Positions 27,102-36,818 are shown, numbered from the stretch's first letter. The stretch is 64,000 nt of DNA from Rhodopseudomonas palustris (GCF_013415845.1 NZ_CP058907.1:2294001-2358000); one strand, 5' to 3'. A program made the numbers and translations. Notes: a model not told the origin generated them from the sequence alone.

Positions 27102-27323
27102 CTATGTTCGGTGAGACGCCGTGCGCGGGGGATCGACACGGATCTCTGAAGCGCCATTGGCGCAGCGGCTCGCAGCCGCCTGTGCGGCCATCAGCGAATC
27201 GAACGATTGGCGTTCCAACGCGTGGAAGTCGTGGTGCGCGGCGAAGAAGCAGTAGCTGTCTCCTTCGCGGACGAGGATCCCGGCGGTGCGGGCGCGAACT
27301 TCGATGACGCAGGCGTCGGACAT
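27102..27323 (-). CDS. small hypothetical protein (73 residues)
   Basis: A 73-residue protein starting MSDACVIEVRARTAGILVREGDSYCFFAAHHDFHALE. The N-terminal half reads like a short beta-rich module seen in other small alphaproteobacterial proteins of unknown role; the C-terminus is Ala/Arg-rich. GGTGA precedes the ATG. A CACCGG/CCGGTG hairpin lies at 27329-27348 just before its start. No function assigned. Confidence 0.62.
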   Translation of the reverse strand: MSDACVIEVRARTAGILVREGDSYCFFAAHHDFHALERQSFDSLMAAQAAASRCANGASEIRVDPPRTASHRT

Positions 27324-27489
27324 TGCATGTCACCGGACTTTCCCGGTGCCTTCCTATAGTCTCGAGGGCGCGGCGGTGGAAGGCGGCGCCATCGATCGCG
27401 TGGCTGTTCAATCGTGACGCTTCGAAACGCGGTGCCTGCCGAAACGTTCCTAAACTTGCCGGGCGATGCGGCGCTTCATCGCGTCGGGC

Positions 27490-28296
27490 TCAGAACAGCA
27501 GACTCTTCAGGCCCGCAGCGAACAAAACCGCTGCCAGCGCGATCTGCAGCTTTCGTCCCGACAGTTTGCCGGCGGACAATCCGCCGGCGATCACCGCGGG
27601 AATGGAACCGACCAGCAGGCTGGCGAGAATGTGCCAATCCACCATGCCGGCGGCCAGGTAACCCGCGCCCGCGACCATCGCGAGCGGGATGGCGTGGGCG
27701 AGGTCGGTCGCCACCAGCCGGTGCGGCAGCAGCCGCCGCGGATAGAGATACAGCAGCAGCACGGTGCCGAGCGCGCCGGCGCCGATCGACGTCAGCGCGA
27801 CCAGCGCGCCAAGCACGGCACCGGCCATGATCGTGAGCGACGTCCGATTCCGGCTCGGCTGCTCGGCATCGGGCGTCGCCGGATTCAAGGCTGCGATCAG
27901 CCGCGGCGCGAATACGATGCCAAGTGCAGTGAGGATCACGACCACGCCGATGGTCTTGGTGAGCCAATGCGTGCGCCCGACCGGATCGGATAGGGCGACG
28001 ATCGCAACGACGAGGCCGGCCGCAGGCAGGCTGCCGGCCCATAGGCGGGTAACGATGCCCCAGTCGATGTGACCTCTGCGATTATGTACGGCGGCACCGA
28101 TCAGCTTGGTGATCGCCGCGAACCACAGATCGGTGGCGATTGCGACATGCGGGGCGATGCCGAAGATCAGCAGCAGCAGCGGCGTCATCAGCGCGCCGCC
28201 GCCAACGCCGGTGAGGCCGACGACGAAGCCAGTGACCGCGCCTGCCAGCGCGTAGTTCGGATCGATCGCGATCCCTTCCAAAATCGTCAGTTCCAC
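27490..28296 (-). CDS. TauE/SafE-family (sulfite exporter-like) permease
   Basis: A 268-residue membrane protein of the TauE/SafE (former DUF81) group with about eight hydrophobic segments. The N-terminal repeat shows ALAGAVTGFVVGLTGVGGGALMTPLLLL, and the second repeat GAVLGALVALTSIGAGALGTVLLLYLYP, the internally duplicated family signature. Members export sulfite, sulfoacetate or other organic anions, so the substrate here is open. It has no obvious partner gene and stands alone on the minus strand. Confidence 0.86.
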   Translation of the reverse strand: MELTILEGIAIDPNYALAGAVTGFVVGLTGVGGGALMTPLLLLIFGIAPHVAIATDLWFAAITKLIGAAVHNRRGHIDWGIVTRLWAGSLPAAGLVVAIVALSDPVGRTHWLTKTIGVVVILTALGIVFAPRLIAALNPATPDAEQPSRNRTSLTIMAGAVLGALVALTSIGAGALGTVLLLYLYPRRLLPHRLVATDLAHAIPLAMVAGAGYLAAGMVDWHILASLLVGSIPAVIAGGLSAGKLSGRKLQIALAAVLFAAGLKSLLF

Positions 28297-28562
28297 GTCT
28301 CCTGCGCCGCGGTGAATCGCGCCGGCTCAGTTTTACGCGGTGCGCCTGTGCAGCGGCAACGCGCGAGGCCGGTTCCCTTTGTACGTCGAAGTACATGGTG
28401 GTCAGGGGAAGATGGCAGGGAAGGGAGCGTCGGTATTTATACCGGGGTGTTGATATCGACCTAATTTGCTCGGTGCGATCGCGCACGATTGGTTAGTAAG
28501 CCTGGAACCACCTGAAGCGATGGCGCTTTCGCTCGTCGACCGGTGCGTGCAAGAGATTTCTC

Positions 28563-28683
28563 AGACAGGATCACCACGTCGGCCAGCCATCGGCCCGCGG
28601 ATCCTGCCGTCACCGCCGAGACCTCCCCGGTTGGCGATGACTGGCCCTGGGGCTCCCCCGCCAGCCCCGGGGCCGACCTGTCT
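28563..28683 (+). other. structured intergenic element, possible leader or small RNA
   Basis: Within the 613-bp gap 28297-28909 a strong 12-bp stem pairs GGCCCTGGGGCT (28643-28654) with AGCCCCGGGGCC (28663-28674). An outer pairing AGACAGG (28563-28569) with CCTGTCT (28677-28683), and TCGGCC (28579-28584) with GGCCGA (28671-28676), would compete with it. Mutually exclusive stems are typical of regulated leaders, but no known riboswitch motif was recognised. A short CTTT follows. Confidence 0.3.
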
Positions 28684-28736
28684 TTGAAAAACCAACGCGC
28701 TCCAAAGACCACCATGCACAGATCTGTCTCGTCAGT

Positions 28737-28763
28737 ATTTGCAATTGATTTGCAATTGCAAAT
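28737..28763. promoter_or_regulatory. metalloregulator-like palindrome before the beta-barrel gene
   Basis: ATTTGCAATTG occurs twice in tandem (28737-28747 and 28748-28758), and the second copy is part of the perfect 16-bp palindrome ATTTGCAATTGCAAAT (28748-28763). AT-rich repeats with TTGCAA halves resemble Fur/Mur-type operators of alphaproteobacteria. It lies about 150 bp upstream of the gene at 28910. Confidence 0.5.
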
Positions 28764-28909
28764 AAGGCAATCTCTTTCTGTACGGCAAGATTGGTCGGGC
28801 AGTGGACCTTACCGTTGCCTGAAACGGCTTTCGCCGAGGGGCATCAATGACGCAGGCTGCCGAGTGAAGGCACGGAGCGAATGGGATTCGGGCACCAGGG
28901 CAAACGGCG

Positions 28910-29923
28910 ATGGCGAGCGGGCGGGTAGCAGTCCGGCGAGGGCGGAAGGCTGACGGCTTTGCGGTGCGCCGCGGGCATGCCGCGCGCTCGTTGGCCGCGC
29001 TGCTGGCCGGGACCGTGCCGGCCGTCGCCGAGGAGGCGCAGAGCTGGCGTGGCTACGCGCCTTCATGGTTGCCATCACTCTCCCACGCAGTGACCGACAA
29101 GCCGGAAACCGTGCCGGGCAGCCATCATGCCGAGGGCGTCGACACCGAGCACATCTTCGGCTTCACCATGGGCTCGGATATCGGCCAGCCTGGCGAAATC
29201 GAGATTGAGCTTGAGAACGTCGCCGGCTTCGGCAAGCGCAGCGGCAGCTACGCCACCTTGGCGACGCTCGCCCAGGTCAAATACACGGTGAACGATCGTC
29301 TCCGCATCGCGCCGGGGGTTGCGCTTGGCGCGCAGCGCATCGATGCGGTTCCTGGCTATGACGACCGCCGCCATCTGTCGTTCAACGGCGCCGGTTTCGA
29401 AGTCCGCTACAAGCTGATCGACCGTGAGGTCGCACCGTTTGGGCTGACGCTGCACGCGCAGCCCGGCTGGAGCCGCGTCGATGAAGGGAGCGGCATGAGG
29501 ATCGAGCATTACGGTGCCGAGTTTGCCGCGCTGATCGACCGCGAACTGATCAAGGACCGGCTGTTTGCCGCTTTCAACGTCTGGTACGGCACCGGAGCGA
29601 CACGCGAGCTTTCGACCGGCCTCTGGGGTCACGAGTCGGAATTGCAGCTTCACGGCGCGCTGTCTTATGCCTTCGCCCCTCGGTTCGTCGCCGGCGTCGG
29701 GCTGCGTTACCTGCGCGCCTATGATGGCGGCGGGCTCGATCGCTTCGCCGGCGATGCCGTCTTCGTCGGCCCCACCTTTTCCTATGCGATCACGCCGACG
29801 CTGGGTGTCTCCGGAACTTGGCAGGTGCAGGTCTCAGGCCAGGCGCTCGACGACAACCGAGCCCTCAACCTCGATCACTTCGAGCGCCATCAGGCGATGC
29901 TGCGACTGAACGCGCACTTCTGA
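28910..29923 (+). CDS. putative outer-membrane beta-barrel protein
   Basis: A 337-residue exported protein. A positively charged start and the segment ARSLAALLAGTVPAVAEEAQ give a signal peptide. The rest is built of alternating amphipathic strands (for example RLRIAPGVALGAQRID, APFGLTLHAQPGWSRV, ATLGVSGTWQVQVSG-like stretches) and ends with an aromatic residue in LRLNAHF, as outer-membrane barrels do. No specific family was recognised. The metalloregulator-like palindrome upstream suggests metal-dependent expression. Start codon uncertain: no clear ribosome site before 28910. Confidence 0.68.
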   Translation: MASGRVAVRRGRKADGFAVRRGHAARSLAALLAGTVPAVAEEAQSWRGYAPSWLPSLSHAVTDKPETVPGSHHAEGVDTEHIFGFTMGSDIGQPGEIEIELENVAGFGKRSGSYATLATLAQVKYTVNDRLRIAPGVALGAQRIDAVPGYDDRRHLSFNGAGFEVRYKLIDREVAPFGLTLHAQPGWSRVDEGSGMRIEHYGAEFAALIDRELIKDRLFAAFNVWYGTGATRELSTGLWGHESELQLHGALSYAFAPRFVAGVGLRYLRAYDGGGLDRFAGDAVFVGPTFSYAITPTLGVSGTWQVQVSGQALDDNRALNLDHFERHQAMLRLNAHF

Positions 29924-30051
29924 ACGCAGCCGCGGTCAGCAAGTAGCTTCGGTGGGCTCACCATAATCCGGTCCAACTCCGCAACTAACAGTCACGCTTG
30001 AAACGCAGGGGCGTTGGTCGTGCGCAGCATGCGCACATTGTGGATGTCCAG

Positions 30052-31437
30052 ATGCCCGAAGCCGCACCTCCGGCCGCAAGTTCCCCGTCTTTCTCGTCCT
30101 CATCACCCGCATCGTCAGCCCAATCTTCTCTGGTCCCCGCATCGCTGCTGTTGTCGCGCGGCGTGGTACGGCTCGAAGTGATGCTGAAGCTGACCACCGC
30201 GATCCTGGCGCTGGCCGCGGGCGTTTACACCTATCTCGGCGTGCGCGACCTGCTCAACGGCAGCGCCACCATGGTGTTCTTCGCGGCCTTGATCTATTCG
30301 GTCGCGGTGTCGGTCGGTATCTACGCCTTCTGGGTGTTCCTGATGCAGTTCATGCCGCACGTGGTCGATCGCGCCGGCCGCTGGATGATGTTCGGCTGCA
30401 TGCTGCTCGGCTCGCTGATGATCGTGGCGATGTCGTCGTGGCTCAATGCCTCGGCACTGGCCGGCGCTGCGGCGATCCGGCAGCATCTGGCGATCACTGT
30501 CCAGGACTACACCCGCGATCTCGACGCCGCCAACACCAACGCCATCGCGGCGCAGGGGCTGCTGCCGGATATCCAGATTGCCGCGTCTCGCTTCGCCAAG
30601 CTTGCGGAAGCCGAGCGCACCGGATCGCTCACCGGCACCTCGGGGTCTGGCACGGTGGTACAGCTGCTGACGCAGATGTCGAGCCAGCTGGACAGCCTCG
30701 GCAAGGAGGTCGAAGCCTCCGGCAAACGCGTCTCGACGCTGTTCGAGGAGGGCGGCAAGCACCTCGCCAAGATGCGCGAAATGGTGTCCGACCGCGGCCC
30801 GATCGGCGAGCGCAGCGATGGCTTCGCGACTGAGTCGCTTGCGCTGATGGGCGTGATTGCCAATCTGCAGCAGACCTCGGTGGCGCCGGCGGTGAAGCGT
30901 GCCGCGACATCGCTGTCGTCGTCGTTCATTGCGCCGGCCGCGAGCAGCCGCAGCGTCGATCTCGCGGATCGGCAAACGACGGTGGTCGGCAAGGTCGAAG
31001 GCGCGGTGGCGGCGCAGGCGACGTCGCTTGCGGCGGCGGCCGACGCGATCCTCGACCGGCCGAAGATCGAACCGGCGCGGTTCCAGGCGATGTCCCCGGC
31101 CGAAGCCGTGCTGCGCTATGCCGGTGACTTCATTCCGAGCTGGGCCGGTGCGATCTCCATCGACCTGATGCCGGCCGTGCTGGTGTTGATCCTGTGCGTG
31201 GTGCACAGCGCCATCCGCCGCGAAGGGCTGCCGGCCTCGCACGCCTCCACCATGACGGCCGCCGAGCTGACGGCAGCATTGAAGATGGCGCGCGAAGTGG
31301 AGCAGGCAAGCCGCATGGTGAGCGCGCCCGTCATACCGCTTGCGCCTGACCAGCCGGCACAGCAGCCAGCCGCCGAGCCTGCGGTTGCGACGGACGAGAA
31401 CGTCACTGCGTTGGCCTCAGCCCGTCACGTGAAGTGA
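30052..31437 (+). CDS. membrane protein of unknown function
   Basis: A 461-residue protein. A Ser/Pro-rich N-terminus precedes three or so transmembrane segments (LKLTTAILALAAGVYTYLGV, MVFFAALIYSVAVSVGIYAFWVF, WMMFGCMLLGSLMIVAMSSW), then a long alpha-helical region of about 220 residues probably in the periplasm, and a last membrane segment ISIDLMPAVLVLILCVVHS with a cytoplasmic tail. The layout recalls sensor or scaffold proteins, but no catalytic domain is seen. Start chosen at ATG 30052; an earlier TTG at 29998 is weaker. The ClpP-like gene follows four bases later, so both are one unit. Confidence 0.78.
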   Translation: MPEAAPPAASSPSFSSSSPASSAQSSLVPASLLLSRGVVRLEVMLKLTTAILALAAGVYTYLGVRDLLNGSATMVFFAALIYSVAVSVGIYAFWVFLMQFMPHVVDRAGRWMMFGCMLLGSLMIVAMSSWLNASALAGAAAIRQHLAITVQDYTRDLDAANTNAIAAQGLLPDIQIAASRFAKLAEAERTGSLTGTSGSGTVVQLLTQMSSQLDSLGKEVEASGKRVSTLFEEGGKHLAKMREMVSDRGPIGERSDGFATESLALMGVIANLQQTSVAPAVKRAATSLSSSFIAPAASSRSVDLADRQTTVVGKVEGAVAAQATSLAAAADAILDRPKIEPARFQAMSPAEAVLRYAGDFIPSWAGAISIDLMPAVLVLILCVVHSAIRREGLPASHASTMTAAELTAALKMAREVEQASRMVSAPVIPLAPDQPAQQPAAEPAVATDENVTALASARHVK

Positions 31438-31441
31438 CCGC

Positions 31442-32233
31442 ATGGCCATGCTGTCGCAGCGCGTTCACCTCTGGCTCTCCGGCAATCCGGAAGATGCGGT
31501 GCTGCGTCTGATATTCCGGCTGCTGATCGTCGGGACTATCGCGGCGCTCGGCTATGATCTTGCCGGTGCGCACAGCGCAAGCGACGACGGCGCAACCCGG
31601 GAGACCGCGCCGTTCAGCCTGCCATCGCTACCTGCCGTGCTGTCGCCGTTGCTGCCGGATGGTGACCGCCAGACGCCACTGCCGCAGCCGGGCGGCGCGC
31701 TCGGCCAGCCGATGACGTTCGAGCTCGGGAGCGGTGGTCGTCTCCAGGCCAGCGGCACGATTACGCCTGGCAGCGCGGAGGCGTTCGCCAAAGAACTCGC
31801 GCGGCACGGCGAATACATCAAAACCGTCGTGCTGAATTCGCCCGGCGGCTCGGTATCTGATGCGCTGGCGATGGGGCGCCTGATCCGCGAGCACAAGCTC
31901 GCGACCGAGGTCGAAGCTGGCAAATATTGCGCGTCGTCGTGTCCATTGATGTTGTTCGGTGGCACCGAGCGCCGCGTCGGCGCCAAGGCCGCGGTTGGCG
32001 TGCATCAGGTGTTTGCGGTGAAAAGCACCGAGGTCGCGGCGCCGCGCGACCAGATGAGCGACGCGCAGCGCATTTCGGCGCGGTGCCAGCGGTATCTGCG
32101 CGATATGGGGATTGATCTCGAAGTCTGGATCCGGGCGATGGAAACGCCCAAAGATCGCCTGTTCGTGTTCAAGCCCGAGGAATTGACGCGGTACGGCATC
32201 GTCACTGCGACGCCTGCGCTGGCGAAACCCTAG
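31442..32233 (+). CDS. ClpP-like periplasmic protein
   Basis: A 263-residue protein with an N-terminal membrane anchor (LIFRLLIVGTIAALGYDLAG) and a ClpP/crotonase-like domain. The core shows VVLNSPGGSVSDALAMGRLIREH and YCASSCPLMLFGGTERRVG, where the ASS(C) turn would hold the nucleophile in ClpP-type proteases, and VGVHQVFA gives a possible His. It may be a membrane-bound protease acting in the periplasm. It starts four bases after the preceding membrane protein, so the two probably act together. Substrates unknown. Confidence 0.8.
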   Translation: MAMLSQRVHLWLSGNPEDAVLRLIFRLLIVGTIAALGYDLAGAHSASDDGATRETAPFSLPSLPAVLSPLLPDGDRQTPLPQPGGALGQPMTFELGSGGRLQASGTITPGSAEAFAKELARHGEYIKTVVLNSPGGSVSDALAMGRLIREHKLATEVEAGKYCASSCPLMLFGGTERRVGAKAAVGVHQVFAVKSTEVAAPRDQMSDAQRISARCQRYLRDMGIDLEVWIRAMETPKDRLFVFKPEELTRYGIVTATPALAKP

Positions 32234-32393
32234 GCTCCTCGCAGCCGCGCTGCGACATTTTGGCGGAATTCAGGACTGCGCTCAGTGCCTTAAATAGCTT
32301 GGCTGGGCTGCAATTCGTTCGGCGGGCCGGGTTCCCGCAACTTTTGCAAAAGGCTGGGGTTATCCGCTTCATCAGGTTCAAAGGATGAGCTCC

Positions 32394-32837
32394 ATGACGA
32401 AAACTGCTTTGGTTCTTGGTACTGTTGCGACGCTTGCTGTCGCCTCCGTTGCTGCGCCGGCTCCGGCCGAAGCCCGGAACGGCATCGGTCCGTTCATCGG
32501 CGGTCTGGCCGCCGGCGCGCTGATCGCGGGCGTGGCGTCGAATGCCTATGCTTACGGGCCGGGCTACGGCTATTACGGTGGCGGTCCTTACTATGGCGGC
32601 GGACCTTACTACGGCTACGCCCCGCGCTATGTCGGCTACTACGGTGGTCCCGCCTACTACGGCGGTGGCTACGGGTGGGGCGGCCCGCGTTACTATCGCC
32701 CGCGGCCGGTCTATTATGGCTATCGTTCGTACTATCGGCCTTACCGCGGTGGCTACTACGGTGCGCCAGTCATTCGTGCCGGATACGGTCCGGGGTGGGG
32801 TGGCCATCGCCACTGGCACCACCACCGTCATTGGTAA
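32394..32837 (+). CDS. exported Gly/Tyr-rich protein
   Basis: A 147-residue protein. A signal peptide (ALVLGTVATLAVASVAAPAPAEA) is followed by a short hydrophobic stretch and a highly repetitive part of Gly and Tyr (YYGGGPYYGGGPYYGY and similar), ending in a His-rich tail HRHWHHHRHW. Such proteins are common in Bradyrhizobium and Rhodopseudomonas, are predicted to be exported, and have no known role. The ATG at 32394 has AAAGGA eight bases upstream; the ATG at 32385 lies too close to it. A terminator-like hairpin follows at 32844. Confidence 0.82.
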   Translation: MTKTALVLGTVATLAVASVAAPAPAEARNGIGPFIGGLAAGALIAGVASNAYAYGPGYGYYGGGPYYGGGPYYGYAPRYVGYYGGPAYYGGGYGWGGPRYYRPRPVYYGYRSYYRPYRGGYYGAPVIRAGYGPGWGGHRHWHHHRHW

Positions 32838-32843
32838 TCATGC

Positions 32844-32879
32844 GATCGGGCGGGGCTGCAACTGCGCCCCCGCCCGATC
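32844..32879. terminator. terminator hairpin between convergent genes
   Basis: GATCGGGCGGGG (32844-32855) and CCCCGCCCGATC (32868-32879) form a perfect 12-bp stem with a 12-base loop. It lies between the Gly/Tyr-rich gene and the converging histidine-kinase gene, so it can serve both, although T-tracts are short. Confidence 0.65.
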
Positions 32880-32909
32880 AATCAATCGGGTCAAATTTAC
32901 GGGTAAAGT

Positions 32910-35033
32910 TTAGACCGGCGCTGTGTCGGAGGCGCCTTGCAGCGCTTGGGTCAGCGCCGCCCGCATCTCGTCGAGGGTGTAAGGCTTCTGCAGCAATGCA
33001 AAGCCCTCGCTGAGCGCTGACGCCGAGCGGTCGCTGTAGCCTGAGGCGAGTACCACCGGGGTTTCCGGATGATGCTCGCGGATCAGGCGAGCCAGTTCGA
33101 GCCCGCTCATGCCGGGCATGACGATGTCGCTGAACACCAGATCGATGTCTTTCCGGCGATTGAGCACTTCGACCGCTGCCTCGGCGCAGTTCGCTGGCAC
33201 CACGGTGAAGCCGCATTGCCCCGCATAGTCGGCCGCGACCGATGCGACATCGGGATGATCTTCCACCAGCAACAGCGTCTTTGGCTTTCCGGATTGCGGC
33301 GCGGCCAGCTCCGCCGTGGGCTCGTCTAGGCCGAGCGCTTCGGCCGAGAGCGGCAGGAACAAATCAAACCGCGTGCCGCGGCCTAGGTCGCTGTCGACGG
33401 TAATCGCGCCGCTCGATTGCTGCACGAAGCCGTAGATCTGGCTGAGGCCGAGACCAGTGCCGCGGTCGACCGGCTTGGTGGTGAAGAACGGCTCGAAAAT
33501 CCGCTCGCGAATGTCGTCCGGGATGCCGACACCGGTGTCGGCAAACGACAGAATGGCGTAGGTGCCGGTGAGCTTGCGGGGACCGAAGTTCTTCAGCGTT
33601 TCGGTGCGGATCGAGATGGTGATCCGGCCGCCGTCGGGCATCGCATCGCGTGCGTTGAGCGCAAGGTTGAGCAGCGCGATCTCGAACTCGTTGGGATCGA
33701 TCATCACCACCACCGGCTCGGCCGGCGGGTCGATCATGATGCCGATGTCGCTGCGCACCGATTGCCTCAGCACGTCGGCGAACTTCGTCACGGCGTCGCC
33801 GAGGTCGACCGCTTTGGCCGCGACGTTGTGCCGGCGCGAGAACGACAGCAATTGCCGGGTCAGCGCCGTACCCTTTGCGACGGCGGAGTCGATCATGTCG
33901 AAGCTGCGGATGTCCTGCAGGTCGCTGTGCCGGCGGCGCAGCCTCTGCACCGAGCCGCCGACGACCATCAGCAGGTTGTTGAAGTCATGCGCGACGCCGC
34001 CGGTGAGGCGGCCGAGCGACTCCAGCCGCTGCGACTGCTTCAGCGCATTCTCGGCGATGTGGCGGCGGTCGGCTTCTTCGTAGAGCTTTTGCGTCCGCCT
34101 TATCGCCAGCAGCACGATCGCGATCAGCGCGGCAGTGGCGGGCAGGCCGACCAGCAGATAGGCGCCCATCTGCGCCTGCCATGTCGCGCGGATCGCGCTC
34201 GTCTCCAGGCCGGCGAACACATAGACCGGCAGACTGGGCAGCTTGCGAAATGCGACGCGGCGTTCGACGCCGTCGAGCGACGACACCGTGGTCATCCGGC
34301 CCTCGCTGTGGCCTTCGCGGATCGCCTGGCCGACGATGCCGTCCGGCTTTACGGCGGTGTCGGTGCCGTCGATCTCGGGCATCCGGGCGAGGATCGCGCC
34401 GTCCTCGCGGACCAGCGAAGCGAAGCTGCCATCCTCACGGCCGACCTTGGCGTAGAAACCCTCGAAATAGTCCGGCAGAACGGATGTCTGGATCACTCCG
34501 GCGAAACTGCCGTCCGACGCATCGCGACGTCGGCTCACACTGAAGAACGGAGCGCCATCGAATGGCGGACGCGGCTGCAGCACCCGGCCGACATAGAGCC
34601 CGGTGTTCTTGCCGAGATGGATCCGGAAATAATCGCGATCGGACAGGTCGGGCGTCGGCGACGGGAACTGCATCGTGTTGACCAGCGGTCGCCCGGTCTT
34701 GTCGAAGATCCACATCGACTTGATCTGCTCGGACCCGCCGACCAGCCGCTTCAGTCGCTCATGCAGGGCCGGTTCGTTCGCACGGATCTCATCGTCCGAC
34801 ATGCCGCGCACGATTTCGGCGGTCTCCGCGATCGAGCGCTGCACCGACTCGAAGATCTTCAGTGCGTGCTCGGTGATGATGTCGCGGGTCTTGTCGATCT
34901 GGCGATCGGCGTTGGCTTCGTTGGTGCGATACGCCAGCCACGAGGCATAGCTGAACAGCGCGATCGGCAGCACCACGGATGCGACCAGGATTGCGCGGAG
35001 CAACCGCAGCGAATCACGTTGGGCGGTCAGCAT
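32910..35033 (-). CDS. hybrid sensor histidine kinase with periplasmic Cache domain
   Basis: A 707-residue membrane sensor. A first transmembrane helix (about 12-32), a periplasmic double-Cache-like domain ([48 protein letters not shown]) and a second helix (about 290-315) are followed by HisKA with [10 protein letters not shown], HATPase ([32 protein letters not shown]) and a C-terminal receiver with LLVEDHPD, the Asp in [12 protein letters not shown] and Lys in LQKPYT. It lacks a phosphotransfer domain, so output goes through another protein. It stands alone; no regulator gene is adjacent. Confidence 0.93.
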   Translation of the reverse strand: MLTAQRDSLRLLRAILVASVVLPIALFSYASWLAYRTNEANADRQIDKTRDIITEHALKIFESVQRSIAETAEIVRGMSDDEIRANEPALHERLKRLVGGSEQIKSMWIFDKTGRPLVNTMQFPSPTPDLSDRDYFRIHLGKNTGLYVGRVLQPRPPFDGAPFFSVSRRRDASDGSFAGVIQTSVLPDYFEGFYAKVGREDGSFASLVREDGAILARMPEIDGTDTAVKPDGIVGQAIREGHSEGRMTTVSSLDGVERRVAFRKLPSLPVYVFAGLETSAIRATWQAQMGAYLLVGLPATAALIAIVLLAIRRTQKLYEEADRRHIAENALKQSQRLESLGRLTGGVAHDFNNLLMVVGGSVQRLRRRHSDLQDIRSFDMIDSAVAKGTALTRQLLSFSRRHNVAAKAVDLGDAVTKFADVLRQSVRSDIGIMIDPPAEPVVVMIDPNEFEIALLNLALNARDAMPDGGRITISIRTETLKNFGPRKLTGTYAILSFADTGVGIPDDIRERIFEPFFTTKPVDRGTGLGLSQIYGFVQQSSGAITVDSDLGRGTRFDLFLPLSAEALGLDEPTAELAAPQSGKPKTLLLVEDHPDVASVAADYAGQCGFTVVPANCAEAAVEVLNRRKDIDLVFSDIVMPGMSGLELARLIREHHPETPVVLASGYSDRSASALSEGFALLQKPYTLDEMRAALTQALQGASDTAPV

Positions 35034-35253
35034 GAGCGTTGGAAGTCCGAAGCGGCCATGTATCCTCGATTATGCACCTTTCGGGACCAAGGAAAACTGC
35101 CGCAATCAAGGGCCGCCGAGGCGTGGCGGGAACTCCCAGGATCCCCGCCGATCGGCCATCTATCGCCCCGCCGCAGGTTGAAGTAAACAGCGGAACTATC
35201 GATGATTTGCCCGGCGGCCCCCGCCGCCTCGCGGGAAGACAAAGGGACCGTTC

Positions 35254-35568
35254 ATGCGCGCTTTGACTCTCGGCCTGTCGTTGCTGCTGATCGCCGGCGC
35301 CGGACGTGCGCTCGCTGCCGATGCGGAGAACGGTGAAGCGTTGGCCAAGCGCTGGTGCACCGGCTGCCACGTCGTGTCCGACCAGCAGCGCAAGGGCACC
35401 GACATGGCGCCGTCGTTCGCCGCGATCGCGTCGCAGGCCAACTTCAACGAAGAGAAGCTGGCCTTCTTCCTGCTTGAGCCGCACCCGAAGATGTCCAACA
35501 TGGCGCTGAGCCGCGACGAGACCAAGGATCTGGCCGCCTATATCGCGCAGCAGAAGCACCACCACTGA
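35254..35568 (+). CDS. small monoheme cytochrome c
   Basis: A 104-residue periplasmic class I cytochrome c. Signal peptide MRALTLGLSLLLIAGAGRALA, then a heme motif CTGCH with the axial His, and a distal Met in the segment HPKMSNMALS. The tail ends KHHH. It would shuttle electrons in the periplasm. It is alone; the promoter lies in the 220 bp to the divergent histidine-kinase gene. Confidence 0.9.
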   Translation: MRALTLGLSLLLIAGAGRALAADAENGEALAKRWCTGCHVVSDQQRKGTDMAPSFAAIASQANFNEEKLAFFLLEPHPKMSNMALSRDETKDLAAYIAQQKHHH

Positions 35569-35661
35569 TCTGCCGTTCGCCGCGCGAAGCGGTCAGCGCC
35601 TCGACGCAAGGCGGTTCCGGGCTTTCGCGGCATCCTCGCCGTCGGCTTGAGCTGACCGCGG

Positions 35662-36810
35662 GTGCGAGGATTGACCAACTCACCATTCTACAATGCGGAC
35701 CACATCGGGTTTCGCGACGTGATCCGGCGTTTCGTCCAGAATGAAATCGAACCGTTCGCCACCGAGTGGGACGAAGCCGGTGGCTTCCCGCGCGAACTGT
35801 ATGAGAAGGCCGCGGCGATCGGGCTGCTCGGCCTCGGCTTTCCGGAAGAATACGGCGGTACGCCGTGCGATCAGTTCATGTGGATCGTCGCCACCCAGGA
35901 ACTGGCGCGGGCGGCGGCCGGCGGCGTCAGCGCCAGCCTCAACAGCCATTCGATCGGCGCGCCGCCGATTGCGCGCGCCGGCTCTCCTGAGCTGAAGGCG
36001 CGGGTACTACCGGAGATTCTGTCCGGCAAGAAGATCTCGGCGCTGGCAATCACCGAACCGTCCGGCGGCTCCGACGTCGCCAACCTGCGCACCCGCGCAG
36101 TGCGCGACGGCGATCACTACGTCGTCAACGGTGAGAAGACCTTCATCACCTCCGGCATGCGCGCCGATTACATCACCACCGCAGTGCGCACCGGCGGCGA
36201 GGGGCCGGGCGGTGTCAGCCTCCTCTTGATCCCCGGCGATACGCCCGGACTGACGCGGACGCCGCTGAAAAAGATGGGGTGGTGGGCGTCCGACACCGCG
36301 ACGCTGCACTTCGACAATTGCCGCGTGCCGGCCGGCAATCTGCTCGGCACCGAGGGCGCCGGCTTCATGATTATCATGATGAACTTCAACAGCGAGCGGC
36401 TGACGATGGCGGCGGGCTGCATCGCCGCCTCAAAGGTCTGTCTCGACGAGGCGACGGAATACGCGAGGCAGCGTTTCACCTTCGGCAAGCCGCTGGTGAA
36501 GCATCAGGTGATCCGCCACAAGCTGGTCGACATGGCGCAGAAGATCGCCGCCTCGCAGGCGATGCTCGAACTGCTCGCTTGGCGCGTCGATCAGGGCGAA
36601 AGCCCGATCGCCGAGATCTGCATGCTGAAGAACCAGGCGACGCAGACGATGGCGTTCTGCGCCTCCGAAGCCGTGCAGATCTTCGGCGGCGCCGGCTACA
36701 TGCGCGGCGTCAAGGTCGAGCGGATCTATCGCGACGTCAAAGTCAACGCCATCGGCGGCGGCACCGAGGAAATCATGAAGGACCTCGCCAGCCGGCAGAT
36801 GGGGCTTTAG
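35662..36810 (+). CDS. acyl-CoA dehydrogenase
   Basis: A roughly 380-residue FAD-dependent acyl-CoA dehydrogenase. N-terminal helical region FRDVIRRFVQNEIEPFATEWDEAG, ITEPSGGSDVANLRT for flavin and substrate contact, GEKTFITSGMRADY, and the C-terminal segment AVQIFGGAGYMRGVKVERIYRDVK. It oxidises a CoA thioester to the 2-enoyl form and passes electrons to ETF. The start is uncertain: GTG 35662 is used, but TTG 35671 gives MTNSPFYNADH, which resembles homologue N-termini. Neither has a good ribosome site. First gene of the CoA-catabolic cluster. Confidence 0.9.
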   Translation: MRGLTNSPFYNADHIGFRDVIRRFVQNEIEPFATEWDEAGGFPRELYEKAAAIGLLGLGFPEEYGGTPCDQFMWIVATQELARAAAGGVSASLNSHSIGAPPIARAGSPELKARVLPEILSGKKISALAITEPSGGSDVANLRTRAVRDGDHYVVNGEKTFITSGMRADYITTAVRTGGEGPGGVSLLLIPGDTPGLTRTPLKKMGWWASDTATLHFDNCRVPAGNLLGTEGAGFMIIMMNFNSERLTMAAGCIAASKVCLDEATEYARQRFTFGKPLVKHQVIRHKLVDMAQKIAASQAMLELLAWRVDQGESPIAEICMLKNQATQTMAFCASEAVQIFGGAGYMRGVKVERIYRDVKVNAIGGGTEEIMKDLASRQMGL

Positions 36811-36818
36811 CCTCACAC

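Noticed and set aside
28297..28909. Small open frames such as the 73-codon one at 28466-28687
   Set aside because: Proline-rich composition following a GC-rich hairpin; no ribosome site and no codon pattern typical of the neighbours.
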